From Halobacteriovorax sp. DA5 (GTDB taxonomy: Bacteria; Bdellovibrionota; Bacteriovoracia; Bacteriovoracales; Bacteriovoracaceae), in assembly GCF_002903145.1 (NCBI RefSeq), contig NZ_PPDJ01000002.1, forward strand, positions 372,001-436,000: a stretch of 64,000 nucleotides of DNA. The letters run 5' to 3'. Below the pieces are notes generated by a model. It did no database searches and was not told the origin of the DNA. It saw only the letters and a list, made by a program, of their open reading frames with translations. A program made the position numbers and the translations under genes. Below, piece after piece: positions 17,769 to 26,612 of the stretch. Position 1 is the stretch's first letter. Each line of letters starts with the position of its first letter.

Positions 17769-18562
17769 ACTGAAACCTCTCCTGCAATATGTGGATGGGC
17801 CTCATAGCCTTCAAGCTTGAAGTCTTCATAAGTAAATTCAAAGATTGATGTGATCTCTGGATTTACCCACATCTTTGGAAGTGGATGTGGCTCACGCGTT
17901 AGCTGAAGCTTTGCTTGATCCAGGTGATTTAAGTAAAGGTGAGCGTCACCCATTGTGTGAACAAAATCACCAAGCTTAAGACCTGTAACTTGCGCTAGCA
18001 TCATTGTGAATAATGCGTATGAAGCGATATTAAATGGAACACCTAAGAAGATATCTGCAGATCTTTGATAAAGCTGACAAGATAATTTCATATCAGGTGA
18101 AACATAGAATTGAATAAATGAGTGACACGGTGGAAGTGCCATATTATCAACATCGGCCGGATTCCATGCAGTTAAAATATGACGACGAGAAAATGGATTT
18201 TCACGTAAACCTTTTACAAGATTTGCAACTTGGTCAACTTCGTCTCCATTTGGAGTTTTCCAGTGACGCCATTGGTATCCATAAACAGGTCCAAGATCAC
18301 CGTTTTCATCTGCCCATTCATCCCAGATGCGAACTTTATTTTCTTTAAGATATGCAATATTTGTATCACCTTTTAGAAACCAAAGAAGTTCATGAATGAT
18401 TGAACGAAGGTGACATTTCTTAGTAGTAACTAAAGGAAATCCTTCTTCTAAATTATAACGAGCTTGATAACCAAAAACTGAAATTGTTCCCGTACCTGTG
18501 CGATCTTCTTTCTTTTGACCGTTTTCAAGCACGTGTTTCATAAGATCTAAGTATTGTCTCAT
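17765..18562 (-). CDS. thyA: thymidylate synthase
   Basis: The enzyme makes dTMP from dUMP using methylene-tetrahydrofolate. The start is the ATG at 18560-18562, with GGGAG eight bases upstream, giving 265 residues ([15 protein letters not shown]). The frame is open to a further upstream start at 18604, but the shorter start matches E. coli ThyA and places the nucleophile at C146, the E. coli number ([12 protein letters not shown]). [17 protein letters not shown] and HLYLNHLDQ are present. The stop overlaps the folA start, so the two form a dTMP-synthesis operon. Confidence 0.96.
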   Translation of the reverse strand: MRQYLDLMKHVLENGQKKEDRTGTGTISVFGYQARYNLEEGFPLVTTKKCHLRSIIHELLWFLKGDTNIAYLKENKVRIWDEWADENGDLGPVYGYQWRHWKTPNGDEVDQVANLVKGLRENPFSRRHILTAWNPADVDNMALPPCHSFIQFYVSPDMKLSCQLYQRSADIFLGVPFNIASYALFTMMLAQVTGLKLGDFVHTMGDAHLYLNHLDQAKLQLTREPHPLPKMWVNPEITSIFEFTYEDFKLEGYEAHPHIAGEVSV

Positions 18563-18685
18563 CCGTGTGTCTCCCAAGGTTGTGTGTGTTTTCTCTAAAC
18601 TCAATTATAACGAAATAAGCACGATTTTAATAGCTTGCAACTCGTCAAAAAGGCCCATAAAATATTACAAATAAGGAAATATATT

Positions 18686-19870
18686 ATGATAAAAATAGGA
18701 TTAGAGCGTCTAAGAGATGACGCAAGTTTACAAAATAAAATTACAGGAAATATTGCATTACTTTGTCACAGTGCAAGCGTCGATACAAACTTCAAGGTTG
18801 CCCCAATTATTTTCAAGGAAATTTTTGGAGATCGATTCAAAAAATTATTTGGCCCTCAACACGGCTTCGTTAGTGACGTACAAGACAATATGGTTGAGAC
18901 TGATCACTACACTCACCCATTCTTTGGTGTGCCAGTTTACTCACTTTATAGTGAAACAAGAAAGCCGACTTCTGAGATGCTTGAAGGTATTGATACTTTT
19001 GTTGTGGATCTTCAAGACGTTGGAACACGTGTCTACACTTATATTACAACAGTTACATATCTACTTGAAGAATGTTCAAAGCACGGTATTAAGGTCGTTA
19101 TCCTTGATCGTCCTAATCCTGTGGGACTTGAAAAGATAGAAGGAAATATATTAGAAACTGAGTATAAGTCATTTGTAGGTGCACTAGAAATTCCACAACG
19201 CCATGGACTTTCAATGGGAGAATACGCACTCTTGGCCAAAAAGAAGCTAGGTATTAACGTTGAACTTGATATTATCGAAGTTGAAGGGCTAACAAGAGCA
19301 ATGTTTTGGAAAGACACAGGACTTGCCTGGGTTAATCCATCTCCAAACCTACCAACACCTGAAGGATCACTTACATTTTGCGGAACCGTTCTTTATGAAG
19401 GAACAAACTTAAGTGAAGGACGAGGAACAACTCGCTCCCTTGAAGTTGTTGGCCACCCAGCAATAGAGGCCTACTCTTTTGTAGACTCACTTAAAGAGAC
19501 ACTTAATGAAATTGATAACGGAAGCTTTATTTTACGTCCGGTAAACTTCATGCCGACTTTTAATAAACATGCTGGAAATGCATGTGGCGGAGTTCACATT
19601 CACGTGACGAATGAAAAAGAATTCAATTCATGGCAAGTTTCTCAATATCTTTGTCGTGAGTTTAAGCGCGCCCTAGGAGACAAATTCCAGTGGGATGCTA
19701 AAGACTATGAATATGCGTTTGGCAAGCTGGCCATTGATCTTATTAACGGAAGTGAATTTGTCAAAGACTGGGTAGAGCGTCTAGGTAGCATGAGTGAACT
19801 TCGTGAGTTTGAAATTAAAAATCATAAAGAGTACTTAGAAGAAATTGAATCAATAAAAATTTATAAATAA
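18686..19870 (+). CDS. NamZ-type (DUF1343) exo-beta-N-acetylmuramidase family protein
   Basis: The protein has 394 residues from the ATG at 18686, with AAGGA nine bases upstream; an earlier in-frame start at 18635 has no good site. DUF1343 features are evident: GLERL, ALLCHSASVD, LFGPQHGF, SLYSETRKPT, VVDLQDVGTRVYTYITT, LDRPNP, and later NLPTPEG and YEGTNLSEGRGTTRSLE. Bacillus NamZ removes terminal MurNAc from peptidoglycan fragments; a role in wall recycling or in using another cell's wall is likely here. No signal peptide is seen, so it acts in the cytoplasm unless exported another way. A terminator follows. Confidence 0.9.
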   Translation: MIKIGLERLRDDASLQNKITGNIALLCHSASVDTNFKVAPIIFKEIFGDRFKKLFGPQHGFVSDVQDNMVETDHYTHPFFGVPVYSLYSETRKPTSEMLEGIDTFVVDLQDVGTRVYTYITTVTYLLEECSKHGIKVVILDRPNPVGLEKIEGNILETEYKSFVGALEIPQRHGLSMGEYALLAKKKLGINVELDIIEVEGLTRAMFWKDTGLAWVNPSPNLPTPEGSLTFCGTVLYEGTNLSEGRGTTRSLEVVGHPAIEAYSFVDSLKETLNEIDNGSFILRPVNFMPTFNKHAGNACGGVHIHVTNEKEFNSWQVSQYLCREFKRALGDKFQWDAKDYEYAFGKLAIDLINGSEFVKDWVERLGSMSELREFEIKNHKEYLEEIESIKIYK

Positions 19871-19874
19871 AAAT

Positions 19875-19896
19875 GGCCTCTTTCGAGGCCTTTTTT
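19875..19896. terminator. terminator between convergent namZ-like and symporter genes
   Basis: GGCCTC, a TTTC loop and GAGGCC are followed by six thymidines on the plus strand. Adenosines upstream of the stem give a shorter uridine tract on the minus strand, so it may act both ways. Confidence 0.85.
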
Positions 19897-19897
19897 A

Positions 19898-21421
19898 TTA
19901 ATTATAAGTTTTCATCTGACCAGACTTAAAACGTGTAATATAATCGTCCGCTTTCGCTTTAAGAAGATTTGAGAAACAAACCATTCCGATAATATTAGGA
20001 AATGCGATTGAAAGAAGCATTAAGTCTGCAAAGTCTAGTACGTGACCAATTTCAAGAACAGGACCTAAAATAATAATAAATACGTAACAAAGACGATAGA
20101 ACTTCACACTTCTAAAACCAATCCATTTCTCAAATAGAAATAAAGTTGCTCTCTCACCATAATAAGACCAAGAGATAACTGTCGAGTAAGCAAAAACACA
20201 AATGGCCATTAATAGACAATAAGGTGCCCAATCACCAAGAGTCGCAAAAGCATATGCCGTCATCTCTACACCTTTACCTGCAACACTAGGTTCAATGTGA
20301 GCGTTAGTAACAAGAAGAGTTAGGGCAGTAATTGTACAAACAATATGAGTATCAATAACTGGCCCAATCATCGCAACAACACCTTCTCTAACAGGCTCAC
20401 TTGTTTTGGCCGCAGAGTGGGCAATGGCAGCTGATCCAAGCCCCGCCTCATTTGAAAAAGATGCTCTTTGAATCCCTACAAGCATAACAGCGAAAGCACC
20501 GCCAAAAACAGCGTCAGGTGTCATTGCCTCTCTAAAGATCATCGAAAACATATGAGGAATATTACTATAATTTGAAAGAATAATTGCGAGACAAGTAAAA
20601 ACATAGAATGCGCACATTATTGGAACTAGCTTTGAAGTAACCGTTCCGATTTTTTTGATCCCACCAATAAGAACAACACCTGCTAAGAATGCAAGGATAA
20701 TCCCTACGATCCACGGTGAAGTACCAGGGTGCTGGTCGGCAATAATTTTAAAAGTTTGGTTTGCTTGAAATAAGTTACCACCACCAAATGATGCTCCAAT
20801 AGTCATTATGGCATAAAAGATACCAAGGAACTTCCCTACCCAAATGAGCTTAGTTTTCTTAAACATTTCAGTTAAATAAACCATTGGCCCACCTAACATA
20901 TCTCCATTTGAAGTCTTATGCTTAAACATTTGCCCAAATGTAGAAGAAGCAAATTTCATCGACATCCCAAAAAAGGCAATAATCCATAGCCAAAGCACAA
21001 CTCCTGGACCACCTTTACCAATGGCAAGAGCAACACCTGCAATATTACCAAGACCAACAGTTGCTGAAAGTGCGGATGTTAGCGCTTGGAAGTGAGTAAT
21101 ATCCCCTTCATCCTCAGGGTTATCATACTTTCCACGAATTACATCAATGGCGTGCTTAAAAAGTCGAATATTAATAAATCCAAGTCTTAGCGTGAAGAAT
21201 ACACCACCAAAGACCATGACGAACAAGATTAATGGCATATCAATAATTGGAATATTCCAAAAAAGAAATGGATAGTATTTTCCATTTATGACACCAAATA
21301 TATTATTAACTTTATCTTGTAGATCAAGCTCGCTTTGAGCATAGTCTTGGGCGTAGGTACTTAGGGTGATGATAGAAAAAATAATCCCCATCAACGTGCG
21401 AGACATTGCGATTTTAATCAT
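19898..21421 (-). CDS. sodium:alanine/amino-acid symporter (AGCS family)
   Basis: The 507-residue inner-membrane transporter has about 11 hydrophobic segments. The family signature is clear: ALTSALSATVGLGNIAGVALAIGKGGPG, then the WLWIIAFFGMSMKFASSTFGQMFK segment and later FGGAFAVMLVGIQRASFSNEAGLGSAAIAHSAA. AGCS proteins import alanine, glycine or other small neutral amino acids with sodium. The N-terminus looks like a signal sequence (up to TYAQ), which some members have, followed by an amphipathic stretch. The ATG at 21421 has AAGGA about seven bases upstream. Amino-acid import fits a peptide- or prey-fed lifestyle, which is inference. Confidence 0.93.
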   Translation of the reverse strand: MIKIAMSRTLMGIIFSIITLSTYAQDYAQSELDLQDKVNNIFGVINGKYYPFLFWNIPIIDMPLILFVMVFGGVFFTLRLGFINIRLFKHAIDVIRGKYDNPEDEGDITHFQALTSALSATVGLGNIAGVALAIGKGGPGVVLWLWIIAFFGMSMKFASSTFGQMFKHKTSNGDMLGGPMVYLTEMFKKTKLIWVGKFLGIFYAIMTIGASFGGGNLFQANQTFKIIADQHPGTSPWIVGIILAFLAGVVLIGGIKKIGTVTSKLVPIMCAFYVFTCLAIILSNYSNIPHMFSMIFREAMTPDAVFGGAFAVMLVGIQRASFSNEAGLGSAAIAHSAAKTSEPVREGVVAMIGPVIDTHIVCTITALTLLVTNAHIEPSVAGKGVEMTAYAFATLGDWAPYCLLMAICVFAYSTVISWSYYGERATLFLFEKWIGFRSVKFYRLCYVFIIILGPVLEIGHVLDFADLMLLSIAFPNIIGMVCFSNLLKAKADDYITRFKSGQMKTYN

Positions 21422-21586
21422 TAAACAATCCTTTGTTTTAGTTTACTCTCTCAAAATTCGTATGCGTTTTTTATTGTGTCACAGTAAATTTTATAGAAAC
21501 TTTATTGATCTTGTCACCTTTTTTATTTTCGGGCCCATTAAAATCGTGTATTCTTATTTCTTATAAAGATTTAAAAGGAGTAAAAA

Positions 21587-21796
21587 GTGAGTAAGTTACC
21601 AACGCTTGAAGAAGCGATTGAAATCGTAAAACCACTTGTTAAGTATTCAACAATTGATAATCAAAAACATATCGATCTAACAGTTGCTACGGCCGATAAG
21701 AGATTTATTAGCCAGCAGGCGCTAATGGTTATTAAGACTTCAATCGAAGCAGGCCAAGCAGATGAAAAAGAAGTGAACGCTCGCCTAGGGCTTTAA
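21587..21796 (+). CDS. small cytoplasmic protein, 69 aa, unrecognised
   Basis: The product is 69 residues starting at a GTG with AAAAGGAG about seven bases upstream. It is helical and charged (LEEAIEIVKPLVKYSTIDNQKHIDLTV, split here by its sense), with a C-terminal GQADEKEVNARLGL. No membrane segment or cysteine is present. The strong ribosome binding site and amphipathic pattern argue for a real gene. It stands alone between the symporter and a small exported protein. I do not recognise it. Confidence 0.65.
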   Translation: MSKLPTLEEAIEIVKPLVKYSTIDNQKHIDLTVATADKRFISQQALMVIKTSIEAGQADEKEVNARLGL

Positions 21797-21944
21797 TCTT
21801 CAAATCAGTGCAGATTCTTGTCTAAGTCATGAGAAAGACCTACAGGAATCTGCGAAACTGAACCCACTCGCTTATTTTCTATACACCCTTGTAAGCCTTA
21901 CACCAAACAAAGAATCCCAACCGCTTAAGTGCTAAAATAAACCT

Positions 21945-22277
21945 ATGAAAGCACTACTACTAGCTCTATTCATTTCAACTCATACACTAGCGGCCATTCC
22001 ACTAAGTGGAGATGATGAGAGATCAATTAACAATATCTCTAAGATGGCCATGCAGAATGTGCAGCTTAAAGAGATGACAAAAAAGCTAAATCTAGCAATT
22101 TTTGAATATGCAAAAGTTAGAGACCTAGCTGATCAGGACTACGCTTTAGAGTTAAATAATATTGCATCTGAGTTAACTCATTTAAATGACCACACAAGTG
22201 AGCTTTCACCAGAGTATTTAAAAGCATTAGAAGAAGATATTGAATATATCCATCAAGATTTAATCGAGATGAGATAA
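21945..22277 (+). CDS. small exported protein, 110 aa
   Basis: The product begins MKALLLALFISTHTLAAIPL, a signal peptide probably cut after LAA. The mature part, about 93 residues, is mostly helical with a heptad-like spread of leucine and isoleucine and many acidic residues, ending DLIEMR. No cysteines or known domain are seen. The ribosome binding site is weak. A strong terminator lies 28 bases downstream. The function is unknown. Confidence 0.65.
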   Translation: MKALLLALFISTHTLAAIPLSGDDERSINNISKMAMQNVQLKEMTKKLNLAIFEYAKVRDLADQDYALELNNIASELTHLNDHTSELSPEYLKALEEDIEYIHQDLIEMR

Positions 22278-22304
22278 CCCCTCCCCCCAAAGAAATAATA
22301 AGAC

Positions 22305-22337
22305 AAAAAAAGACCGAATTAATTCGGTCTTTTTTTT
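22305..22337. terminator. bidirectional terminator
   Basis: GACCGAATT and AATTCGGTC form an 18-base perfect palindrome, flanked by seven adenosines on the left and eight thymidines on the right. It can end transcripts from both convergent genes; the stop codon of the minus-strand lipoprotein gene overlaps its end. Confidence 0.92.
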
Positions 22338-23046
22338 AATCAGCTCTTAAAAATTTTTGATAAATTAATCGATAGTCTTTACCAGAGTGATCACTAATGA
22401 AGATTTCACTTTGTTCGATGGCCATCCCGTAATAACGAGAGTCCTTATTGATATCGAAACGATACTGATAAGAACGATAAAGGTAGTATTTAGAGTCGTT
22501 GTGCTTTGTATAGATACCTACATCAAATCGATCATCAGAAATGACATTATAAACGTAATACTGAGATCCAACTAATTGCTGAACTTTCGGTGGCGCACCG
22601 ACATTATTGAGCGTGTAATCACATAGTGACGCCATATAGAGATTATTTTCTGTTGGAATTTTAGTGATAAAATTCTTAACAACACCCTTCGTCCCCTTGA
22701 AAGTTGGAGTTGTATTGTAGTCATTAGGCACTTCAATATAAACACCGATATTTGAAATATCTCTTATCGTTGGGTCCCCATAAACTTTTTGACGACGAGA
22801 AAATATAAAGTCTTCTGAAAATACACCACGTAAAATATTATCGTGATACTCTTCAAGTCCTTCACACATTCTAGTTAGTCGAGTTAAACTAACTTCACTT
22901 AAGGCCACATTCGATATCTGCAACGCCTCACCCGCACGGATTACACCACGATCATTTTGTTCATCCTTTCCATAATCTTCACAAGAAGATAAAGTTAAAA
23001 CAAAAAATATAGGCCATAGTAAAACGACAAAAAGGCTCTTAAACAT
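22336..23046 (-). CDS. unrecognised lipoprotein, 236 aa
   Basis: The start is taken as the ATG at 23044-23046 with GGAG about seven bases upstream; the frame is open to a TTG at 23058. The N-terminus MFKSLFVVLLWPIFFVLTLSSC is a lipoprotein signal with the lipidated cysteine at residue 22. The mature part is about 214 residues, with tyrosine-rich beta-like segments (YYVYNVISDDRFDVGIY, YYLYRSYQYRFDI) and two further cysteines. No family is recognised. It converges with a small exported protein across a bidirectional terminator. Confidence 0.75.
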   Translation of the reverse strand: MFKSLFVVLLWPIFFVLTLSSCEDYGKDEQNDRGVIRAGEALQISNVALSEVSLTRLTRMCEGLEEYHDNILRGVFSEDFIFSRRQKVYGDPTIRDISNIGVYIEVPNDYNTTPTFKGTKGVVKNFITKIPTENNLYMASLCDYTLNNVGAPPKVQQLVGSQYYVYNVISDDRFDVGIYTKHNDSKYYLYRSYQYRFDINKDSRYYGMAIEQSEIFISDHSGKDYRLIYQKFLRAD

Positions 23047-23126
23047 CAAATTCTCCAATAAAATAGATCGTTATATTATTCTAACGAATAAAAAGAAATT
23101 GAGTTCTGTTAATTTCTTACAATTAA

Positions 23127-23345
23127 TCAATCGATAATGCGATAGTCGGCTTCAATCACATCTTTATCACTAGCTGGGCCTGTACCAGATTGATTTTGAC
23201 CTGAGCGATAAGAGGTATGTTCATGTTGTTGGTATTTTTGAGTCGTCGGCTTAGAACCAGACAAAACGCCAGTGTTTCTAAGAATCTTTCTTATCTGAAT
23301 AAAGATAAAATAAAAAATGGCGGCCTTAATTAATGCTGCAAACAT
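23127..23345 (-). CDS. small membrane-anchored protein, 72 aa
   Basis: One N-terminal hydrophobic segment (ALIKAAIFYFIFIQIRKIL) is followed by a polar tail rich in glutamine, serine and glycine, ending VIEADYRIID. A short membrane anchor with a cytoplasmic tail ending in an acidic DYR-type motif recalls DUF4834-like proteins, but the match is loose. It stands just upstream of lysS on the opposite strand. Codon use is like its neighbours. The function is unknown. Confidence 0.6.
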   Translation of the reverse strand: MFAALIKAAIFYFIFIQIRKILRNTGVLSGSKPTTQKYQQHEHTSYRSGQNQSGTGPASDKDVIEADYRIID

Positions 23346-23389
23346 GCTTAAAATCTAGCATAAAAGTAGCAAAAATATCATTAAAAATC

Positions 23390-23418
23390 TTAACTACGTG
23401 AAATTATTTTGTTATAGT
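23390..23418 (+). promoter_or_regulatory. candidate lysS promoter
   Basis: TTAACT (23390-23395), a 17-base spacer and TATAGT (23413-23418) fit a sigma-70-type promoter. The leader to the ATG at 23460 would be about 35 bases. Confidence 0.5.
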
Positions 23419-23459
23419 GTGAGCGATTTCGAAATTATTATTTAAGCAGTAGGTATCAT

Positions 23460-25037
23460 ATGACAGAAAAACTGAATCTAGTTCACTGGGCCGACATGAC
23501 GGCAGACCGCATCATTCGTCAACACGGCGACAAAAACGACTATGTAGTCGCAAGTGGGATCACACCATCTGGTGTTGTTCACTTTGGTAACTTTAGAGAA
23601 GTAATCACAACTGACCTTGTTGCTCGAGGCCTTCGTGCTCGCGGCAAGAATGTTCGCTTTATTTTCTCATGGGATGATTACGATACATTTAGAAAGATCC
23701 CAGCAAATCTACCAAAACAAGACGAATTAGCTCAGTACTTATTCCAACCAATCGTTGATACTCCAGACCCATTTGGAGAGCACGAAAGTTATGCCGCTCA
23801 CCACGAGCATAATTTCGAAGAGCAACTTAAGAAAGTTGGAGTTGAAGTAGAACCAATCTATCAAGCAAAGAAATACCGCGCTGGTGATTATAAAGACCAA
23901 ATCAAACTTGCACTTAATAAGAGGTTTGAAATTCGTGATATTTTAAACCAACACAGAAAAGAGCCGTATGGTGATGATTACTATCCAGTATCTGTCTACT
24001 GTGAAAAATATAAAACAGATAAGACGACAATCCTTTCATGGGATGGCGAAAGTAAGTTGCGTTATAAGCACAATGAGCACGACTATGAAGGTGAAATCGA
24101 TATCAACACAACAAGTCTAGTGAAACTACCATGGCGTGTTGACTGGCCAATGAGATGGGCATTTGAAAAAGTTGACTTTGAACCAGGTGGTAAGGACCAC
24201 TCTTCTCAAGGTGGATCTTTCACAACGGCCAAAGACATTGTAAAAATCTTTGATTGGGAAGCACCAATTTACCTTCAATACGATTTCGTATCGATTAAAG
24301 GTCTTGGTGGAAAAATGAGTTCATCAAAAGGTAACCTTGTTACAGTTAATGATATTCTAAAAGTATATGAGCCAGAAATGGTTCGTTGGATTTTTGCTTC
24401 TTATAAGACCAATGTAGATTTTGCGATCTCATTTGATTTAGATGTACTAAAGACTTATGAGGACTTTGATCGTCAAGAGCGTCTAGCTTATGGGCTTGAG
24501 CCAGGAAATGAGAAGAAAGTTGCAATGGCAAAGAGAGTTATTGAACTTTCTCAAATTGGAGAGCATCCAACTGAGTGCCCATTCCAACCATCTTTTAGAC
24601 ACCTTTGTAACGTTCTTCAAATTAATGATGGAAATATTGAAGCTGCACGTGCCTACTATGCTGATCAAATCAAAACTGAAAGAGACGAGAGACGCTTTAG
24701 AGAAAGAAGTACTTGTGCTCTTCATTGGCTACAAGAGAATGCTCCAGAAGAATTTAAATTTGCTATCAATAAAGAAGCAGTTGAAATGGAGCTAGAAAGT
24801 AATGTTCGTTCATACTTAGATAAACTTGTTTCACTATGTGAATCTGAATGGGATTCTATTGCAGACGATAAAGAATTCAATGATAAAATGTATGAGATTA
24901 TGCACGAGCTAGAACTTAAGCCAGCAGATATCTTTGCACCGATCTATCAAAAACTAATTTCACGTGAAAAAGGCCCTAAGCTTGCTGGTTTCATCCGTAC
25001 AATCGGGAAAGAGCGTGTAATTAAACTTCTTAAGTAA
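23460..25037 (+). CDS. lysS: lysyl-tRNA synthetase, class I
   Basis: The 525-residue enzyme charges tRNA-Lys. It is the class I (archaeal-type) enzyme, unrelated in fold to the common class II LysRS. The HIGH-type motif is HFGN at residues 41-44 (ASGITPSGVVHFGNFREV) and the KMSKS-type motif is KMSSSKGN from residue 285. GGKDHSSQGGSF and the helical C-terminal part (VRSYLDKLVSL, PKLAGFIRTIGKERVIKLL) fit the family. Length is normal. It has its own promoter and appears monocistronic. Class I LysRS is patchy in bacteria (for example spirochaetes and alphaproteobacteria). Confidence 0.94.
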   Translation: MTEKLNLVHWADMTADRIIRQHGDKNDYVVASGITPSGVVHFGNFREVITTDLVARGLRARGKNVRFIFSWDDYDTFRKIPANLPKQDELAQYLFQPIVDTPDPFGEHESYAAHHEHNFEEQLKKVGVEVEPIYQAKKYRAGDYKDQIKLALNKRFEIRDILNQHRKEPYGDDYYPVSVYCEKYKTDKTTILSWDGESKLRYKHNEHDYEGEIDINTTSLVKLPWRVDWPMRWAFEKVDFEPGGKDHSSQGGSFTTAKDIVKIFDWEAPIYLQYDFVSIKGLGGKMSSSKGNLVTVNDILKVYEPEMVRWIFASYKTNVDFAISFDLDVLKTYEDFDRQERLAYGLEPGNEKKVAMAKRVIELSQIGEHPTECPFQPSFRHLCNVLQINDGNIEAARAYYADQIKTERDERRFRERSTCALHWLQENAPEEFKFAINKEAVEMELESNVRSYLDKLVSLCESEWDSIADDKEFNDKMYEIMHELELKPADIFAPIYQKLISREKGPKLAGFIRTIGKERVIKLLK

Positions 25038-25043
25038 GAATAC

Positions 25044-25553
25044 TTAAAAAATCTTTTTAAATACTAGGCCATCCTTAGCGATGGCCTTTATTTCAATTGG
25101 GTACTCTCTAAATTGTTTTAATCTTTTGGCCACTTCAAGGTCATTCTTTGATAATAAGCATAGTTTAAACTTTTTGCGATCAATATAGCATGAGCTTAAA
25201 TGAGTATGTGCTATTTCGGCCTTTATAATCGCAAGGCCACACTTTCTGGCCTCACTCTCAAGTTCAAGCATTGTATTCATTATCGTTTTATAGTCAGAGA
25301 CACTACGAGAAGAACCTTTAAATATCTTTGACTCGAGAATGATATTTCCTTCCAGATGAAAGCGAATCTGCATCACTTCCCTTTTAATTACTCCGTATAG
25401 TGCATATGAGTGTCTTAATAATTTCTTGTCCCAACGAGTAGGGCCACAAACCATTTGATCATTGCAGTATACCTGCTGCCCCACAGTTTTAAGGTTGACG
25501 TACTCATTACTTAAGGCGTGAATTTTAACTCTTTCAAAGAAGCTCATTTCCAT
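25044..25553 (-). CDS. unrecognised protein, about 169 aa
   Basis: The frame is open to a TTG at 25583. I place the start at the ATG at 25551-25553, or at 25547, because the protein then begins MEMSFFERVKIHALS; neither has a strong ribosome binding site. The product is basic and mixed alpha/beta, with cysteines scattered (VYCNDQMVCG, RKCGLAI, SSCYIDRKKFKLC). No signal peptide or membrane segment is evident. It converges with lysS with six bases between stops. Function and family are unknown. Confidence 0.6.
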   Translation of the reverse strand: MEMSFFERVKIHALSNEYVNLKTVGQQVYCNDQMVCGPTRWDKKLLRHSYALYGVIKREVMQIRFHLEGNIILESKIFKGSSRSVSDYKTIMNTMLELESEARKCGLAIIKAEIAHTHLSSCYIDRKKFKLCLLSKNDLEVAKRLKQFREYPIEIKAIAKDGLVFKKIF

Positions 25554-25817
25554 AAATAAGTTTTCGGTGAAGTTATAGATCAATGTGAATAAATCCTAAA
25601 TATTGGTCACAATGGGAAAAATAGTGGCATTAGGGGCCCAAAAATCTTGATTTTTTGTAAAAACTCCTCGATTTAAATGTCATTTTTTGTGAAAAATCTT
25701 AGAATTTCTTACAATGGGCCTAAATATTGCGCCTCTAAATTATTGAAATTGTCACACTTCTTCTTTGTTCATAAAACATAATTAACAAAATAAAAAAAAA
25801 CGAGAGGGGTTTTATTT
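25554..25817. other. intergenic region with short swapped direct repeats
   Basis: This non-coding stretch carries CCTAAATATTG at 25595-25605 and 25729-25739, and ACAATGGG at 25609-25616 and 25721-25728, in swapped order. AAAAATCTT also occurs twice between them. It lies upstream of the secreted three-repeat protein, whose promoter may include TTGTCA followed after 17 bases by TAAAAC. Confidence 0.5.
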
Positions 25818-26480
25818 ATGAAAAAATTTTTAGTTGCTGCTGCTTTATTCGTTACATCTGCAATGGCCATGGCCGAAACTTGTCATGTTGATATGGTTGC
25901 CAGAAATGGCCGCTCAATCGATAAATTCTCATCTTATGATTATGATTTTGAAGCCGCTTGCCGCCAGGCCCTTAGGCAATGTACACGCGAACAAGATAGA
26001 AGATCATATGATCCAGTTGTTTCAAGAGCGACTTGTAATGTAACTTCAAGAAGGCCAGTTCCACCACCACACCAGAGAAAAGAAGTTTGTTCATTCAACT
26101 TAGTTAACACACAAAACGGAAGAGTTGTTGATACATTTACAGCTCAAGCAAATAACGAGCACCAAGCTTGTCGTAAAGCAGATGATAAGTGTTTTGATGC
26201 AAGATACACGAAGCAAAACCCATGGAAATTCTCATGTGAAAAAATCCGTGGAGGTTCAAGACCAACACCAAGACCAAACCCAACTGTAACAAGATTTTGT
26301 ACAGTAGATAGAATCGCAAATGGATCAATCTCAGGACGTGTCGTACAAACTTATACGTCAAGTGCAACTGCAATGTCAGCATACGAAGCAGAAAGCCGTG
26401 CTTGTCAAAAAGCAACAAGTGACTGTGCAATGGATGCCAGATATAGCCAACGTCGTGATACTTGTATGAGAAGATACTAA
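25818..26480 (+). CDS. secreted protein with three cysteine-rich repeats
   Basis: The product is 220 residues with a signal peptide (MKKFLVAAALFVTSAMAMAE). Three repeats each hold four cysteines: C22, C48, C55, C73; C91, C118, C125, C140; C161, C196, C203, C216. Each opens with a C-x-V/F-x-hydrophobic strand, contains a GR-[SV][IV]-[DQ] turn and a C-x6-C pair, and ends in a basic stretch. Proline-rich linkers (VPPPHQR and TPRPNP) join them. The disulfide-like spacing suggests three small extracellular domains. No family is recognised. A GAGAGGGG ribosome binding site precedes the ATG, and a strong terminator follows. Confidence 0.85.
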   Translation: MKKFLVAAALFVTSAMAMAETCHVDMVARNGRSIDKFSSYDYDFEAACRQALRQCTREQDRRSYDPVVSRATCNVTSRRPVPPPHQRKEVCSFNLVNTQNGRVVDTFTAQANNEHQACRKADDKCFDARYTKQNPWKFSCEKIRGGSRPTPRPNPTVTRFCTVDRIANGSISGRVVQTYTSSATAMSAYEAESRACQKATSDCAMDARYSQRRDTCMRRY

Positions 26481-26532
26481 TTATCGAATTTTTATAGAAA
26501 ATCTAATACTCCATTAGATTTTGGTTGTAGCA

Positions 26533-26561
26533 GAGGGCGCCTTTTCCAGGGCGCCCTCTTT
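26533..26561 (+). terminator. strong GC-rich terminator
   Basis: GAGGGCGCC (26533-26541) and GGCGCCCTC (26550-26558) pair around a short loop and are followed by TTTGCGTTTT. It lies about 50 bases after the three-repeat protein gene. Confidence 0.85.
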
Positions 26562-26612
26562 GCGTTTTGGGCGTAATTTGATATGATGCCAATCATAAAA
26601 GTGAGGTATCAA

